From Candidatus Aenigmatarchaeota archaeon (GTDB taxonomy: Archaea; Aenigmatarchaeota; Aenigmatarchaeia; QMZS01), in contig JAGLVB010000019.1 of assembly GCA_023134135.1 (NCBI GenBank), positions 1-44,760 of the forward strand: 44,760 bases of DNA, in the 5' to 3' direction. The notes below the pieces were generated by a model that saw only the letters and a list, made by a program, of their open reading frames with translations, had not been told where the DNA came from and searched no databases. The position numbers were made by a program, and so were the translations under genes. This document shows, piece by piece, positions 25,201-32,574 of the stretch. The stretch's first letter is position 1, and each line of letters starts with the position of its first letter.

Positions 25201-25745
25201 TCGGGCCCATCAAAAGAAACCCCATTCCGTTCTGCCTGATGAGCGCACCAACCTATGCAATAATCAGGTTCGCATCTGCAACCATTAGAACATTTTCCCC
25301 AATTGCCGCAGTACTTGTCATTTGTACGCAATGAATACGGGTTACATGTCGTACGCCCGCTGGACCCACAATAAGGTCTACGATAAACATCCTGATTGGA
25401 TTTATATTTATATGAGGCATTACCAAAAGGAGGATAATAAGTTGCTTCGGTATCCCCTTCATAAATAGACACTAATCGCTTGCTTTGTGTGGTGGTATCT
25501 CCACACTCACAAACATGGTTTCCGCAATAATCACAAGTTTCATAACTGTGAGAATCACATGAAGTTTGGGTATAACACTCCTCACATTCACAGGTACCAC
25601 ATGAGGTAACACCTTCGTTACAAGTGCAATTAACCTGACAAGTTCTACAGGTAGGCATGCAACAACACATACAACCAAACCCGACCTGAACAAAAAGTCC
25701 AAAAATCAGAAAAAAACCCAAAGATAAATTAAATATATACCTCAT
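22281..25745 (-). CDS. Giant cysteine-rich secreted protein with two Lcl/DUF1566-like domains
   Basis: 1154 residues. A signal peptide (about 1-24) leads into an extremely Cys-rich segment (CMCCCMPTCRTCQVNCTCNEG...), so the mature protein is probably exported and disulfide-bonded. Cys clusters recur throughout (CCPSGQCAH, CCPKGTCAH, CCPEGKCG). The C-terminal third holds two related modules, about 800-975 and 985-1154. Each has a CWTP strand, a (C)NxC segment, DWVLP(D/S)KDI (near 905 and 1075) and YWSST, and ends in (R/S)C(V/I)R, the pattern of Lcl C-terminal (DUF1566) domains. TDCSNGIDDDLDGEIDYCDTDC between them is a Ca-binding-type loop. Probably a surface or adhesion protein; function unknown. 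Confidence 0.75.
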   Translation of the reverse strand: MRYIFNLSLGFFLIFGLFVQVGFGCMCCCMPTCRTCQVNCTCNEGVTSCGTCECEECYTQTSCDSHSYETCDYCGNHVCECGDTTTQSKRLVSIYEGDTEATYYPPFGNASYKYKSNQDVYRRPYCGSSGRTTCNPYSLRTNDKYCGNWGKCSNGCRCEPDYCIGWCAHQAERNGVSFDGPEFANCGRNVVGDCSAHGDKYEADYETYGSYYTYRNRKNKKRTKPSGPYCTCSWCTIKNYYRCDSSQINDSHSCTSRNCAPDFVNGHNYCCPSGQCAHLGLDAEILNGGSRTKGAGIADPELTDSYCYSNGAVIQYQGDSLKCIDGMWNFITGNAEDFTDNCGKTISDFPLFYNLEPKYTNPYNPSGGYHNSYLVYPVSFPGKTKDVVAYIVPGEDFVKIGLSKTLYGSGTEGEGDQKISKQYKDTAVGTFSLLENIQGEKFDFHVDCYTPDGYECDHLEGECWPNSYCSQDNPSNIAYDETKYYCCPKGTCAHREVCYEEGGHKFNINGETCLWECRDEIWGKRDEGELCYRDCDCADSEDTTGNLFCKFTLYNRSDNICCPEGKCGLKTGVCVGKGEAAQSSEYNCVCQDGNWRCKNIIVEDKNSRILVSKDTNIYKTTLKLNTYLDEPAHVKIMVFFDKKNYNGNVKIIGTGDCDINKNIAIEEKNNIFEGLISSGDYTCELEISAPGLLDNQYFFYTGSALILRYTALELDPICGDGIVEGIEECESTDLSGCVSPPHRDCDEITCSVPPCTCNYNLKCDGSTCAAGSDDYSEYCTGGEDGEGTFDGTCSCEGDGYEKYTVGGDTIYVDCANDVCWTPVLRNAGGTELKFWSDIKPYGTSNCKDLPDCSEMTIEDEIAECEDIREGCDEENYNLKDSCIGIADRPACNYCENLDDYGGFDDWVLPDKDILTELCNSNTCLGGACFDDPYPNTYWSSTEADSSTSYFMDCVGTGNIQIDYKNTESSIRCVRRPPETDCSNGIDDDLDGEIDYCDTDCGYSGCSCGGTGYCVKNLDGDEVYIDCNTNKCWTPTDFTGYIWGGYDINKPSCIGGGSDYQACNHCDKLKYGGQEDWVLPSKDIMVGLRGSELYNDYFGSDNNYYWSSTQYDSNNSYAVFFGECDYVCASYGGITTHINKTGITDYNIIVSCIRG

Positions 25746-25786
25746 AATATCTATTATTTTGGTTTTATTATTGTATTAATTCCCTT

Positions 25787-26110
25787 TTATTTATATTCCC
25801 TCAATTCCTTTTCGAGTTCAGCCACTCTCTTCTCTTCCGCGGCTTCTGTTTTTCTCTTTTTACTGGATAATTCCTCATAAACATTCTTCAATCCATGTTC
25901 AACAGAAGCAGCAATCCTATTTCTGTCAAGTCGCCTCAAATCCTGTCCTTCCAAAGTTCTCAACTCCTGTTCCACACTGTCTAATTGATTTAAAATCCTG
26001 CTTTTAGAAGAACCTTCCAATCTCAAAGCTTTTAACCTATATCTGCACCATTTTTTTCGTAAACCCCTTATCCTTCCATTAAAACCAAAAATTGAATCAA
26101 ATCTAAACAT
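25787..26110 (-). CDS. Basic coiled-coil protein, unknown
   Basis: 107 residues, family not recognised. It is strongly charged and predicted helical: an Arg-rich N-terminal part (RIRGLRKKWCRYRLKALRLEGSSKSRIL) followed by two Glu/Lys/Leu-rich helices (about 45-60 and 80-105) with coiled-coil spacing. No signal peptide or membrane segment is seen. It is divergent from prefoldin beta with only 26 bp between starts, so the promoters overlap. Confidence 0.6.
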   Translation of the reverse strand: MFRFDSIFGFNGRIRGLRKKWCRYRLKALRLEGSSKSRILNQLDSVEQELRTLEGQDLRRLDRNRIAASVEHGLKNVYEELSSKKRKTEAAEEKRVAELEKELREYK

Positions 26111-26136
26111 AATAATATTTAAATCCTATTATTAAT

Positions 26137-26484
26137 ATGACAGAACTATCTAAAGAAGCTCAGGATTTATTGATGAAAGTGCAGATGCAAAATCAGGAAT
26201 TGCAGGAAATTATGATACAAAAACAAAATAGGGAGATGCAAAAAATAGAAATCGAAGAAGCCCTTAAAGAGATTAAAGATAAAACAGAAATATATAAAGA
26301 AATTGGGGGAATTCTTGTTAAAACAGACAAAAATAAAATACAGGAAGAACTTGAAGAAGAAAAAGACATGATCTCTATAAGAGAAAAACAAGTTAATGCA
26401 AGGGAAGAAAAACTAAAATCAGAAATTGAAGAAAATCAGAAAAAATTGATGAGTTTTATTCAGGGGGCTAATCCAGCCGGATAA
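26137..26484 (+). CDS. pfdB: Prefoldin beta subunit
   Basis: 115 residues, usual length. Prefoldin is a hexamer that holds unfolded proteins and passes them to the thermosome. The protein is two long helices around a short beta hairpin: EIYKEIGGILVKTDKNKIQEELEEEKDMISIREKQV (about 49-84) is the family signature. The alpha subunit is not in the window. It has no adjacent partner; the IrrE-like gene begins 70 bp later. Confidence 0.93.
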   Translation: MTELSKEAQDLLMKVQMQNQELQEIMIQKQNREMQKIEIEEALKEIKDKTEIYKEIGGILVKTDKNKIQEELEEEKDMISIREKQVNAREEKLKSEIEENQKKLMSFIQGANPAG

Positions 26485-26554
26485 ATTTTTGTTAGATGTT
26501 TGGGTGAACTATTTAGCAGTAATTTGATTAAAAAGATTAATTAAATAATTTTCT

Positions 26555-27133
26555 ATGAAAGGAGGAAAAATATTGGATTTTATCCAAAAAGAACTAAATT
26601 ACACTAAAAAACATTACCCTGACGAAAAAGAATTTAACCTGAATGAACTAATTCCACACATAATTTTCGCCCGGAAAATAGAATATACATCTGATTTGAA
26701 TTTTGAAGATTCTTTTAATAATTTCCTTTCCAGAATTTATAAAGGTTTTGAGCCCCCTTTTCCTGTTGAAAAAGTTGCTAAGGCTATTGGAGTGAAAGCT
26801 ATAGAATATTATGAATTGTCACGTAAAGGGTTTGCTGTGCTCTTTCACGGAAACTGGTATATTGGCGTAAATAAGAATGATTCTCTTATTGAACAAAAAT
26901 TTACAATAGCCCATGAGACCTCGCACATAGGTTTAAATTATACCTCTAATAAAGAACTGCTTCCTCTCGGCACAGAAGACACCTGTGATTATATTGCCCG
27001 ATTAATAATCATGCCAAGTTATGATTTTGAGAATAACGCAAAAAAATTGGATTGTGATATTGAAAAATTAAGCGGATTATATTCCTGTCCTTCATATATG
27101 ATTGAAACAAGGATTGAAGAGTTAAAAATATAA
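26555..27133 (+). CDS. ImmA/IrrE-like zinc metallopeptidase
   Basis: 192 residues. The zinc site is HETSH (residues 120-124) with a downstream Glu in TEDTCDYIARLIIMP (about 143). PFPVEKVAKAIGVKAIEYYELSRKGFAVLFHGNWYIGVNKND is the typical preceding strand region. In other organisms such peptidases cut repressors that control mobile elements or stress genes; no target repressor is next to it here. An SD-like GGAGG lies just after the ATG and before a TTG at 26573, so translation might start at that TTG. The N-terminal ~65 residues are not recognised. Confidence 0.82.
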   Translation: MKGGKILDFIQKELNYTKKHYPDEKEFNLNELIPHIIFARKIEYTSDLNFEDSFNNFLSRIYKGFEPPFPVEKVAKAIGVKAIEYYELSRKGFAVLFHGNWYIGVNKNDSLIEQKFTIAHETSHIGLNYTSNKELLPLGTEDTCDYIARLIIMPSYDFENNAKKLDCDIEKLSGLYSCPSYMIETRIEELKI

Positions 27134-27134
27134 A

Positions 27135-27656
27135 TCAACCCAGAATTTCAATTATTTTCTCAGCAAATTCTTTTGCTGCCTGAGGTCCATTTGCAGTTAC
27201 AACTTTGCCGTCCGACTCAACATTTGCTCCTGTGTACTTTGCTTCTTCTTCTTCCAGCATTTTTATAAAATTACCCTCTCCCGAATCCCAGATTGTTGCA
27301 TTCTTTCCCTTCAGGATTCCCGCTTTTGCCAGAATTCCCGGAGCAATGCAGATTGCCGCAGTAATTTTACCATTCTCATAAAAAAGTTTACCCAATTCTA
27401 AAGCAGTTTTATCTTCATAATATATTGAAGAACCGCTCCCTCCAACAAACACAATAACTTCATAGTCGGTCACATCAACTTTTTCAATATCTATATCCAC
27501 TCTAATTATTGCGTCAAACATCCCTGTTACCTGTTTAACTCCTTTAGAAGCTACAATAACCTCAAATCCTGAGTTCTCAAAAACCTGTTTTGGTATTATA
27601 AATTCCTCATCTCTGAAATTCTTTGGAGCAACCACCATTAAAATCCTGCGTCCCAT
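27135..27656 (-). CDS. DJ-1/PfpI-family protein
   Basis: 173 residues. The nucleophile elbow AICIAPGIL carries Cys103, and a Glu pair at 17-18 (RDEEF) gives the Glu that activates it in this family. The usual next residue His (AICHGP) is Ile here. VFVGGSGSSIYYEDKTALELGKLFYENGKITAAICIAP and the C-terminal VTANGPQAAKEFAEKII match PfpI-type proteins. Functions in the family include protein/sugar deglycase, chaperone and peptidase, so activity cannot be named. It converges on the IrrE-like gene. Confidence 0.87.
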   Translation of the reverse strand: MGRRILMVVAPKNFRDEEFIIPKQVFENSGFEVIVASKGVKQVTGMFDAIIRVDIDIEKVDVTDYEVIVFVGGSGSSIYYEDKTALELGKLFYENGKITAAICIAPGILAKAGILKGKNATIWDSGEGNFIKMLEEEEAKYTGANVESDGKVVTANGPQAAKEFAEKIIEILG

Positions 27657-27684
27657 ATTAAAATAAATTACAAAAGTAAATTAT

Positions 27685-27961
27685 AGCCCCGTAGTGTAGT
27701 GGCCAAACTTTCTTCGGTAAATTACTGAGTAAACAGGAAAAAATTACTTCTGTGAAGCGAAGAAAGGGTCTAGCATATAGGACCCTGGATCCTATGACCG
27801 CGGTTCGAATGAACCTTTCCTGCTTTTGTAGAGCAAAAGGAGGAGGTCTCAACCCCAAAATAAAGTGAAAACCTTAATTCACAAAGCGAATTTAGGTGCT
27901 GTTCTACCATAGAACAACTATAATTGGGGATTAAAAGAGAACGAGCATCCGCGCGGGGCTA
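27685..27961 (+). tRNA. tRNA-Gln(CTG) with two non-canonical introns
   Basis: The 277-bp gene has acceptor strands AGCCCCG (27685-27691) and CGGGGCT plus A73 (27954-27961). The D stem is GTGT/GCAT, the anticodon arm TAGGA-CCCTGGA-TCCTA (anticodon CTG, 27785-27787), the T arm CGCGG-TTCGAAT-CCGCG. A 66-nt D-loop intron (27707-27772) begins ACTTTCTTCG and ends with CGAAGAAAGGGTCTA, giving a perfect 9-bp internal stem. A 138-nt T-arm intron lies after T60 (27811-27948) with several hairpins. Removal leaves 73 nt. Loop position 33 is C instead of U. Bases 27959-27961 are shared with the stop codon of the antisense gene. Confidence 0.88.
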
Positions 27962-29218
27962 TTTTTTATTAATTGTTATTTCCTTATTTGAAATAGAAGC
28001 CAATACTTTTTCAAGTTCATTTAATAAGTCCTTAATAACTCCCTCGCCCTCTATTTTAATATTTTTCTTTTCTTCTTCTAATAATTCTTTCTTTTCAGTC
28101 AACTTTTCAATGTTTTTTTCAAATTCTTCAGTTATTACTTTTTGTTTTAACTTTTTTATCTCTCCTATATTCTCAAGAAGCTTGCCTGAAATTTCTTTGT
28201 GTTTTGTCTGAACTTCTTTTATTAAACTCTTTATATTCTTTTCAATACTCAAAAATTTCTTTCTTTTCTTTTCATCCGGTTCTATTTTATCAATATTATT
28301 TTTTACATTTTTAACAACTTCTTCAAAAAAATCAGATTTTTGAAGTAATGTTTCAGGATTATCCAAAAAATATTCAATTTTCATTATTTGTTTTTTATCG
28401 GGTTTACTGGTATGTATATATCCTTTAATCTGCCTGTTAATATTAGAAATAAGTTGCGTTATATTGGTTATTACTTTCTCTGTTTGCGACTCAAATTCTT
28501 TTTGTTGTTTTTCAAGTTTCGCAAGTTTGTTTGTTTCTTCTGAAGAAGCAATCTCTGAAATTTTTAAATTCTGCGCTTTTATCTCTTTTTTCAATTTTTC
28601 CAATTCACCCTCCAATTCAATTTCCTTTTTTCCTGATTTAATTTTATTCTCTTCTATATGATTTATTTTGCAAACCAAACTTTCTGCTTCTTCCACATCA
28701 GAAATAAGAGAATAATCTGAATTAATAAAAGATTCAAATTTATCTATTTCTTTCTTAAATTTTTTCAACCCTAAAGCTATGCGTTTCATATCTTTTTCAA
28801 AAGGCTGCAAAAGAATAAGAGCTTCTCTTGAAAACTTATTTAATTTGTTGAAAGTTTCCAAAACAATTGATTTTATTTTAAGGATTTTGGGTTTTTCCTT
28901 CAGAGAATTTACTGCCCGGACAATTAATTTTTCTGAGTTGGAACAATAATTCTTTTTGCTGGTTTCAACTATATTTGAAATATCTCTTTTGTCCTGCAAT
29001 ATTACCGGCTCAAAATCGGAATCTAAAAGTTTCCCAAAAAGAGTCTCCAAAAAGTTAAGATGATTGACAAGACGCTCTCTGAATTTTTCAGATTCCCTCA
29101 TAAGTTCCTGTTTCTTATCCCCCAGCTCATCTTCTATAAAACCGCCAATTTCATCAAAATTAAGGTTTTTTATTTGTTTTTCCTGCGGTTTCTTAAAGAA
29201 TTTATCAAAGAAGTGCAT
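27959..29218 (-). CDS. Long coiled-coil protein, unknown
   Basis: 419 residues, not recognised. The N-terminus MHFFDKFFKKPQEKQIKNL is short and basic; there is no signal peptide. From about residue 110 the protein is almost entirely helical and rich in Lys, Glu and Leu, with heptad-like stretches (KKEIELEGELEKLKKEIKAQNLKISEI; KHKEISGKLLENIGEIKKLKQKVITEEFEKNIEKLTEKKELLEEEKKNI). It could be a structural or scaffold protein. Its TAG stop lies on the last three bases of the tRNA-Gln(CTG) gene. It is divergent from eL21 with 32 bp between starts. Confidence 0.65.
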   Translation of the reverse strand: MHFFDKFFKKPQEKQIKNLNFDEIGGFIEDELGDKKQELMRESEKFRERLVNHLNFLETLFGKLLDSDFEPVILQDKRDISNIVETSKKNYCSNSEKLIVRAVNSLKEKPKILKIKSIVLETFNKLNKFSREALILLQPFEKDMKRIALGLKKFKKEIDKFESFINSDYSLISDVEEAESLVCKINHIEENKIKSGKKEIELEGELEKLKKEIKAQNLKISEIASSEETNKLAKLEKQQKEFESQTEKVITNITQLISNINRQIKGYIHTSKPDKKQIMKIEYFLDNPETLLQKSDFFEEVVKNVKNNIDKIEPDEKKRKKFLSIEKNIKSLIKEVQTKHKEISGKLLENIGEIKKLKQKVITEEFEKNIEKLTEKKELLEEEKKNIKIEGEGVIKDLLNELEKVLASISNKEITINKK

Positions 29219-29250
29219 AATGTTAATTTAAATTTATTTTATCCTATATT

Positions 29251-29544
29251 ATGGCAAGATATGGACATGGAAAAATCAGCAAATCAAGGAATAAACTGAT
29301 AAAAAATAGGAAGAATGAAGGAATCACTAAATACCTTAAAAAATTCGAAATTGGTGAAAAAGTAGTAATTAAAATAGATTCAAGTTCTCAGAATTACCCT
29401 CATCCGCGATATCATGGGTTAATAGGGGAAGTCAGCAATACGCGGGGAAAAGCTTATATTGTGGATATTATTGTTGGAAACAAACAAAAACAGATAATTT
29501 CCGTGCCTGAACATTTGAAGAAGCATTTGGTTGATAAGAAATAA
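29251..29544 (+). CDS. rpl21e: Large-subunit ribosomal protein eL21
   Basis: 97 residues, full length for the archaeal protein, which is absent from Bacteria. The patterns RKNEGITKYLKKFEIGEKVVIKIDSS, HPRYHGLIGEVSNTRGKAYIVDI and ISVPEHLKKH are diagnostic. It is a single gene with an A/T box (TTAATTTAAATTTATTTTATCC) upstream. In many archaea it precedes RNA polymerase subunit F; here an unrelated small ORF follows. Confidence 0.95.
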   Translation: MARYGHGKISKSRNKLIKNRKNEGITKYLKKFEIGEKVVIKIDSSSQNYPHPRYHGLIGEVSNTRGKAYIVDIIVGNKQKQIISVPEHLKKHLVDKK

Positions 29545-29575
29545 TCTTATTAAAACTTTAATTTAAACTGGATTT

Positions 29576-29758
29576 ATGATAGAAATTGAGGATTTGCTTA
29601 ATCAATATCCTGTAGTTTTAACAACTAAAGACGGATATACTTTCACTGAAGGACATCCTTCGCCATTTCCGGGTGAAGAATACCCGAATACCTATCCTTT
29701 AGAAAACCTCAGGATATTTTCTCATCAGATTTGCAGTAAGAGCCATCTGGCTCCCTAA
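29576..29758 (+). CDS. Possible small protein, 60 residues
   Basis: The ORF begins MIEIEDLLNQYPVVLTTKDGYTFTEGHPSPFPGEEYPNTYPLENL, a plausible soluble small protein. The ATG follows an A/T-rich stretch (CTTTAATTTAAACT) at promoter distance. The last 20 codons overlap the 3' end of the convergent ORF 29699-29977, so one of the two may be shorter than shown. No family is recognised. Confidence 0.4.
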   Translation: MIEIEDLLNQYPVVLTTKDGYTFTEGHPSPFPGEEYPNTYPLENLRIFSHQICSKSHLAP

Positions 29759-29977
29759 AGCTCTTAATTGTTTGTCATCTGATTTCTGCATATATTGTGA
29801 AAGTTCATGAAAAGTACTTGCCGGGTTTTTGTCCGCTACAATCTCCTGCTCCACTTCATTAAAATATTTATCAATTGTGGCTTTCTCCTCATCAGAAATA
29901 TATTCAAAATTAGGAACTTTTGACCAACCTAAAAAAGGACATACCCAATCCATTCCAAATTTAGTATAGACCCTCAT
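29699..29977 (-). CDS. Hypothetical protein, 92 residues
   Basis: Not recognised. The N-terminal part has MRVYTKFGMDWVCPFLGWSKVP; the rest is charged and probably helical (SDEEKATIDKYFNEVEQEIVADKNPASTFHELSQYMQKSDDKQLRAL). No membrane or signal segment is clear. It follows the 29988-31319 gene by 10 bp on the same strand and may be co-transcribed with it. Confidence 0.55.
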   Translation of the reverse strand: MRVYTKFGMDWVCPFLGWSKVPNFEYISDEEKATIDKYFNEVEQEIVADKNPASTFHELSQYMQKSDDKQLRALGSQMALTANLMRKYPEVF

Positions 29978-29987
29978 AATAGATTAA

Positions 29988-31319
29988 TTAAATTGTTATC
30001 TGGTTTGAGAAAACCTCTTTCACCAAATCTTTTATTTTATATTTTACCTTTGCAAGCGAGAAAGAATATGTTTCGATCAAACCCACTCTTGGAATGATGG
30101 TATATGCAAATATTCTTGTCTCTTTTGGCTCAAGTCTTGATATCTTCCATATAAGTTTATCTTTTGCTCCTATTTTTATAATCTTATCTGGTCTTATTCC
30201 AGTAAACTCTTTATTTAACTTAAAAATTGGCTGAACATAATCTTCAATCAATACATTGCTCAATTCGTGTTTTGTTTTGTTTATAATTTCTATACAAATG
30301 GTTATTTTTTTACCTTCTTTAAGTTTATCTATTCTTTTTGTTAGGGATTTCTTTACCTTCACTTCCATCCTGACAGACCTGCCAAACAAAACAACAAAGG
30401 ATATTATCGCTAAGCAAAGTATCAGAAACAATGAATAATTATAAGAATAAGAAATAATGTATTTTTGATTTGGCAATAACACAAATTCCCACACATATTT
30501 ATAAGAATTGCCTTCAACTAATTTCTCTTTGTAATCTGTTGCTGTAAAAAAGGAGTCTGTTGATTTATCAACTAACACAGAATATTTTTTATTCTCGGTG
30601 GTCCTCCCTTTATTATCAAATACTATTCTGGAACCGGAAACAAGATAATAATTCCAGTCACTCCGGCTTTCAACTATATCTGATTCTTGTTTAACGCCTT
30701 CAAGGTATTGGATTGAATAGGATTTATTTATCCTATCTATTGCCATAGCCCCTTTCAAGAAACTTACTTTCGCCACATAATCTCCATATTCCGAATCCAA
30801 AGGAAAAGTGAAACTATTTTCCCCAACAGAAATATTTTCTTCTATTCTTTTTATCAAATGATCCTCTTTATATATTTCCAAAATCAATCCAAAATCTTCT
30901 TCAGAATTAATAACCAATCCTAAATTCCTGCCATCGCAAACAAACTCTTTAACCTCCGGCTTCTTTAAATCAGTAACAATAATTTTTAGATATTTTTCCA
31001 TCTCATCTATCCTTGATTTTGCAATTAATTTAATGTAATAATCTCCTTCTTCTATAACAGTACTTGGTTGTAAAAATATAGAAATCTCTTCAGATTCTCC
31101 TGGTTGAATTAAAATCTGGGAATATGAAAACAATATCCAAGGATACCATCCAATAGAATAAATTGAATACCTAAGAGGCTCATCACAAGTATTATTAATT
31201 TCGAACAATAACTCTTTGAATTCTCCCTGTTGAATCGTCACGGTTTCAAGCCCATAAACAGCTCCAAATGAACAAAGAAAAACCAAGACAAAGATAAATA
31301 AATTAATTTCTTTCCTCAT
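29988..31319 (-). CDS. Exported, membrane-spanning beta-domain surface protein
   Basis: 443 residues, not assigned to a named family. A signal peptide (about 1-24, MRKEINLFIFVLVFLCSFGAVYG) is followed by NEW3/CARDB-like beta domains (FKELLFEINNTCDEPLRYSIYSIGWYPW; ILIQPGESEEISIFLQPS). One membrane helix lies near 290-312 (YSLFLILCLAIISFVVLFG). After it comes a basic linker and another beta domain with KITICIEIINKTKHELSNVLIEDYVQPIF...LEPKETRIFAYTIIP, resembling DUF11-type domains. Taken literally, that last domain would be cytoplasmic. Role unknown. Confidence 0.68.
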   Translation of the reverse strand: MRKEINLFIFVLVFLCSFGAVYGLETVTIQQGEFKELLFEINNTCDEPLRYSIYSIGWYPWILFSYSQILIQPGESEEISIFLQPSTVIEEGDYYIKLIAKSRIDEMEKYLKIIVTDLKKPEVKEFVCDGRNLGLVINSEEDFGLILEIYKEDHLIKRIEENISVGENSFTFPLDSEYGDYVAKVSFLKGAMAIDRINKSYSIQYLEGVKQESDIVESRSDWNYYLVSGSRIVFDNKGRTTENKKYSVLVDKSTDSFFTATDYKEKLVEGNSYKYVWEFVLLPNQKYIISYSYNYSLFLILCLAIISFVVLFGRSVRMEVKVKKSLTKRIDKLKEGKKITICIEIINKTKHELSNVLIEDYVQPIFKLNKEFTGIRPDKIIKIGAKDKLIWKISRLEPKETRIFAYTIIPRVGLIETYSFSLAKVKYKIKDLVKEVFSNQITI

Positions 31320-31408
31320 AATTACTGTTTAATTATATAGATTATATAAACATTAAAATGTATATTTAGCCCTTTAAACAAGGTTTTGAGAGATATAAAT
31401 TATAAATA

Positions 31409-32446
31409 TTAGTCTATAAATTCATTCTGGACAAATTCTCTTGAAATATTTAACTTTTCAAAAATCTGATAATCATTCACAGACAGTCCCTTGAGTTCAC
31501 TTAATTTAGGCACATTCTCAGGTGTTTCAACATCCCTTGTTGGCATCTGCATGGCTTTTGTCTCTGAGAGTTTTTTCTCAATTTCTTTTGAAAGCAGGTA
31601 ATCTATCAATATCTTCCCGTTTTTCTCGTGAGGCGCCCCATTGATCAACATCACTGAGTTTGGGATTATTAGGGTTCCTGATTGTTCTTTTCTCTGATCA
31701 GGAAACACCATCTTAACAGGTTTCCCGTCAACAACTGCATCATTTGCATCATCGGTGTCTGTAATTCCAATCCAGCACTCGCCCGCAACAACCTGGTCTC
31801 TTACCATTGAATTGCTTGACACAATTTGTATTTCATTTTCTTTTAAATTTAACAAAAATTCTTTTGCTCCTTCATCCCCCATCATTGCAAACAACGCGGC
31901 TATATGGGAACCTGTTGTCCCAAATAAAGGATTTGCGAGGCACACTTTTCCTTTCCATTTCTCATCGGTGAGTTCATAAATTGAAGTGGGGGCTTCGCTC
32001 TCATTAACCAACTCAGTATTATAAATTAAAACCCTTGCTCTTGCCGCAAACCCTATCCAGTAACATTCCTTATCTTTATATTTTTCAGAAATATTTATAC
32101 TGCTTACAGAACAATATGGTTTGGATATAAATTCGTCCTTTAATTGTATTGACCTGCTCACTTCATTGTTCCAGAAAACATCTGCTCGGGGGTTGTCTTT
32201 TTCAGCAATTAATCTATTAACCAACCCAACGGTTTTTGTTAATTCTGTATCATATTTAATCTTAACTTTCATTCCGGTTTTTTCTTCAAATTCTTTCAGA
32301 ATAGGTTCGCTGTAATCCTGATCATGAGCAACATAAATCACAACCGTTCTGCCAATAACCTCCTGAACGCTCCACATTATTCCCATCACAATCATTATTG
32401 CAACAAAACTTCCAACAAGATAAACAACAATGGATTGGCCTTTCAT
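31409..32446 (-). CDS. ABC transporter solute-binding protein, Fe(III)/phosphonate-like class
   Basis: 345 residues. The N-terminal hydrophobic segment (about 7-26) acts as an uncleaved anchor. The binding-protein fold is visible: VVIYVAHDQDYSEPILKEFEEKTGMKVKIKYDTELTKTVGLVNRLIAEKDNPRADVFWNNE, GFAARARVLIYNTELV, WKGKVCLANPLFGTTGSHIAALFAMMG and SGTLIIPNSVMLINGAPH. This matches the iron(III)/2-aminoethylphosphonate/thiamine type. Its ligand cannot be fixed. No permease or ATPase gene is in the window. Two TGGTCA direct repeats lie upstream. Confidence 0.86.
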   Translation of the reverse strand: MKGQSIVVYLVGSFVAIMIVMGIMWSVQEVIGRTVVIYVAHDQDYSEPILKEFEEKTGMKVKIKYDTELTKTVGLVNRLIAEKDNPRADVFWNNEVSRSIQLKDEFISKPYCSVSSINISEKYKDKECYWIGFAARARVLIYNTELVNESEAPTSIYELTDEKWKGKVCLANPLFGTTGSHIAALFAMMGDEGAKEFLLNLKENEIQIVSSNSMVRDQVVAGECWIGITDTDDANDAVVDGKPVKMVFPDQRKEQSGTLIIPNSVMLINGAPHEKNGKILIDYLLSKEIEKKLSETKAMQMPTRDVETPENVPKLSELKGLSVNDYQIFEKLNISREFVQNEFID

Positions 32447-32518
32447 AATTATATATTTATAATTAGATTAAAATAAATTACCAATTCTATATTCATCAAC
32501 TGTCATTGTACATTTTTT

Positions 32519-32544
32519 TGGTCATAAGTATATTTTTCTGGTCA
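32519..32544. promoter_or_regulatory. Direct repeat TGGTCA spaced by two helical turns
   Basis: TTTTTTTGGTCA (ending 32524) and TTTTTCTGGTCA (ending 32544) are repeated exactly 20 bp apart, 73-98 bp upstream of the solute-binding gene start at 32446. The spacing puts both on the same face of DNA, as for an operator. This is inference from sequence only. Confidence 0.4.
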
Positions 32545-32574
32545 ATATATAAAAAGAAAATAAAACATTCAAAA

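Noticed and set aside
27658-27858. 66-residue ORF on the - strand
   Set aside because: Antisense to the intron-containing tRNA-Gln(CTG); composition explained by the tRNA.
28464-28661. 65-residue Phe/Ser-rich ORF
   Set aside because: Antisense shadow of the coiled-coil gene.
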